Assembly (NCBI GenBank): GCA_034509425.1 | Contig: JAVTVJ010000143.1 | Coordinates: forward strand, 5,023,001 to 5,087,000 | DNA from: Eopsaltria australis | Lineage: Eukaryota > Chordata > Aves > Passeriformes > Petroicidae | Direction: 5' to 3' | DNA length: 64,000 nucleotides | Part shown: positions 63,337-64,000 of the stretch, piece after piece | Position numbering within the stretch: the stretch's first letter is position 1 | How the letters are laid out: every line of letters begins with the position of its first letter | Program-made: the position numbers and the translations under genes | The notes under the pieces: model-generated | What the model was told of the DNA's origin: nothing | Databases searched by the model: none | The model's input: only the letters and a program-made list of their open reading frames with translations

Positions 63337-64000
63337 CACATTCCTTTATCTGGACTCAGGGCTCAGTATGGTGGAAGTGTAATAAAATGTTGTTTTCTTT
63401 CATGCAATGCAAACCCATGGAAAGTTCAAACAACTTGAAACACCACTGGTCCTGATTTCTGCCTTCAGGAGGAGCTATTTCTTCAGTATTAGGGGAGCTG
63501 TATTTTAATAGTTTTGGTTCTGCAGTTTCTTTGCTGAGCTTCCATGCACATCTCTGCAACCGTGTCCTATGACTGGGTGGGAAACAGCACAGGGGGAAAA
63601 CCATGGGCTGTGACAGAGCAGGGAGGCAGCAGGCAGGCAGCAGTTGCATTTTTTAGTGATAAACCCATCTGTAACAAAGATGTAGTGTGTGTTTCTCTGA
63701 TATGGTGGCTGCTTGTGTGGATGCTAAAAGGGGCTCTCACCCTCCAGGCCCAGGTAGGTAGGAATGAAGAAGAAAAAAGAGTAGGAAGATTATTTTCTGA
63801 CAAACAAGCTTAGCTCTGATGGGCACTGTAAGAATAAACCCAGTTAAACTGGCATCAAACTCTGCTCTACTGGTATGTTGCTTTTAGCAATCACAGATCC
63901 TTGGTATCCACAAAATCCAAATAAGAAGGCACACAGTTGTCAGAAAGCTTAAATTCATCACACAGGTATCAATAAACCAGAGAAAGCTGAAAACCTTCCT

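Larger units (their letters stand above)
52081..64000. other. Upstream flank of PPFIBP2, no gene recognised
   Basis: Contains two CR1 fragments and the rearranged repeat cluster at 56948-57730. In mammals OLFML1 lies upstream of PPFIBP2 on the same strand, but I find no olfactomedin-domain exon here. Open frames are short and look random. Long stretches (52100-56900, 57740-59760, 60250-63210, 63340-64000) show no feature I can support. Confidence 0.65.

Noticed and set aside
52081..64000. Expected neighbour OLFML1 (or SYT9) on the minus strand
   Set aside because: No exon with olfactomedin or C2 domain motifs was found. The gene may lie beyond 64000.
1..64000. tRNA, rRNA, snRNA, CRISPR arrays or intact endogenous retroviruses
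   Set aside because: None was recognised by eye. Divergent small RNAs or LTR fragments would need Infernal and RepeatMasker to exclude.

Overview
The window looks like bird nuclear DNA. It is AT-rich, and its interspersed repeats are 3' fragments of CR1 LINEs (four seen). It also has a GC-rich CpG island and coding exons of a vertebrate gene split by introns of 8-20 kb. No bacterial, viral or organellar gene organisation is visible. The bird call rests on CR1 being the only recognisable interspersed repeat family; another sauropsid is not excluded.

The one gene I can identify is the 5' part of PPFIBP2 (liprin-beta-2), read on the minus strand, so transcription runs from high to low coordinates. 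A CpG island at about 51430-52080 is its likely promoter and non-coding first exon. The first coding exon is at 34603-34700, the second at 21198-21412 and the third at 1130-1219. Splice phases agree at both coding junctions. Together they give the first 124 residues. The rest of the coiled coil and the SAM domains lie beyond position 1. A separate short exon at 9526-9573 carries its own ATG and ends in a donor in the same phase. It looks like an alternative first coding exon that would make a protein lacking the first 94 residues.

Layout in plus coordinates: 1-1129, intron after the third coding exon; 1220-21197, large intron with a degenerate CR1 copy (4024-5080, minus) and the alternative first exon; 21413-34602, intron with a 188-bp near-identical tandem duplication and a 340-bp purine-rich satellite; 34701 to about 51490, first intron with a CR1 fragment (39022-39412) and an unexplained 155-codon ORF; 51430-52080, CpG island with two hexanucleotide arrays; 52081-64000, upstream flank with two CR1 fragments and a rearranged repeat cluster (56948-57730). 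That cluster holds a 124-bp element with perfect 12-bp inverted ends.

I found no convincing undescribed system. The most useful leads are the alternative first exon, the (CTGATC)13 array that ends exactly at a splice donor in the CpG island, and the small inverted-repeat element present in one copy of a tandem duplication and absent from the other.
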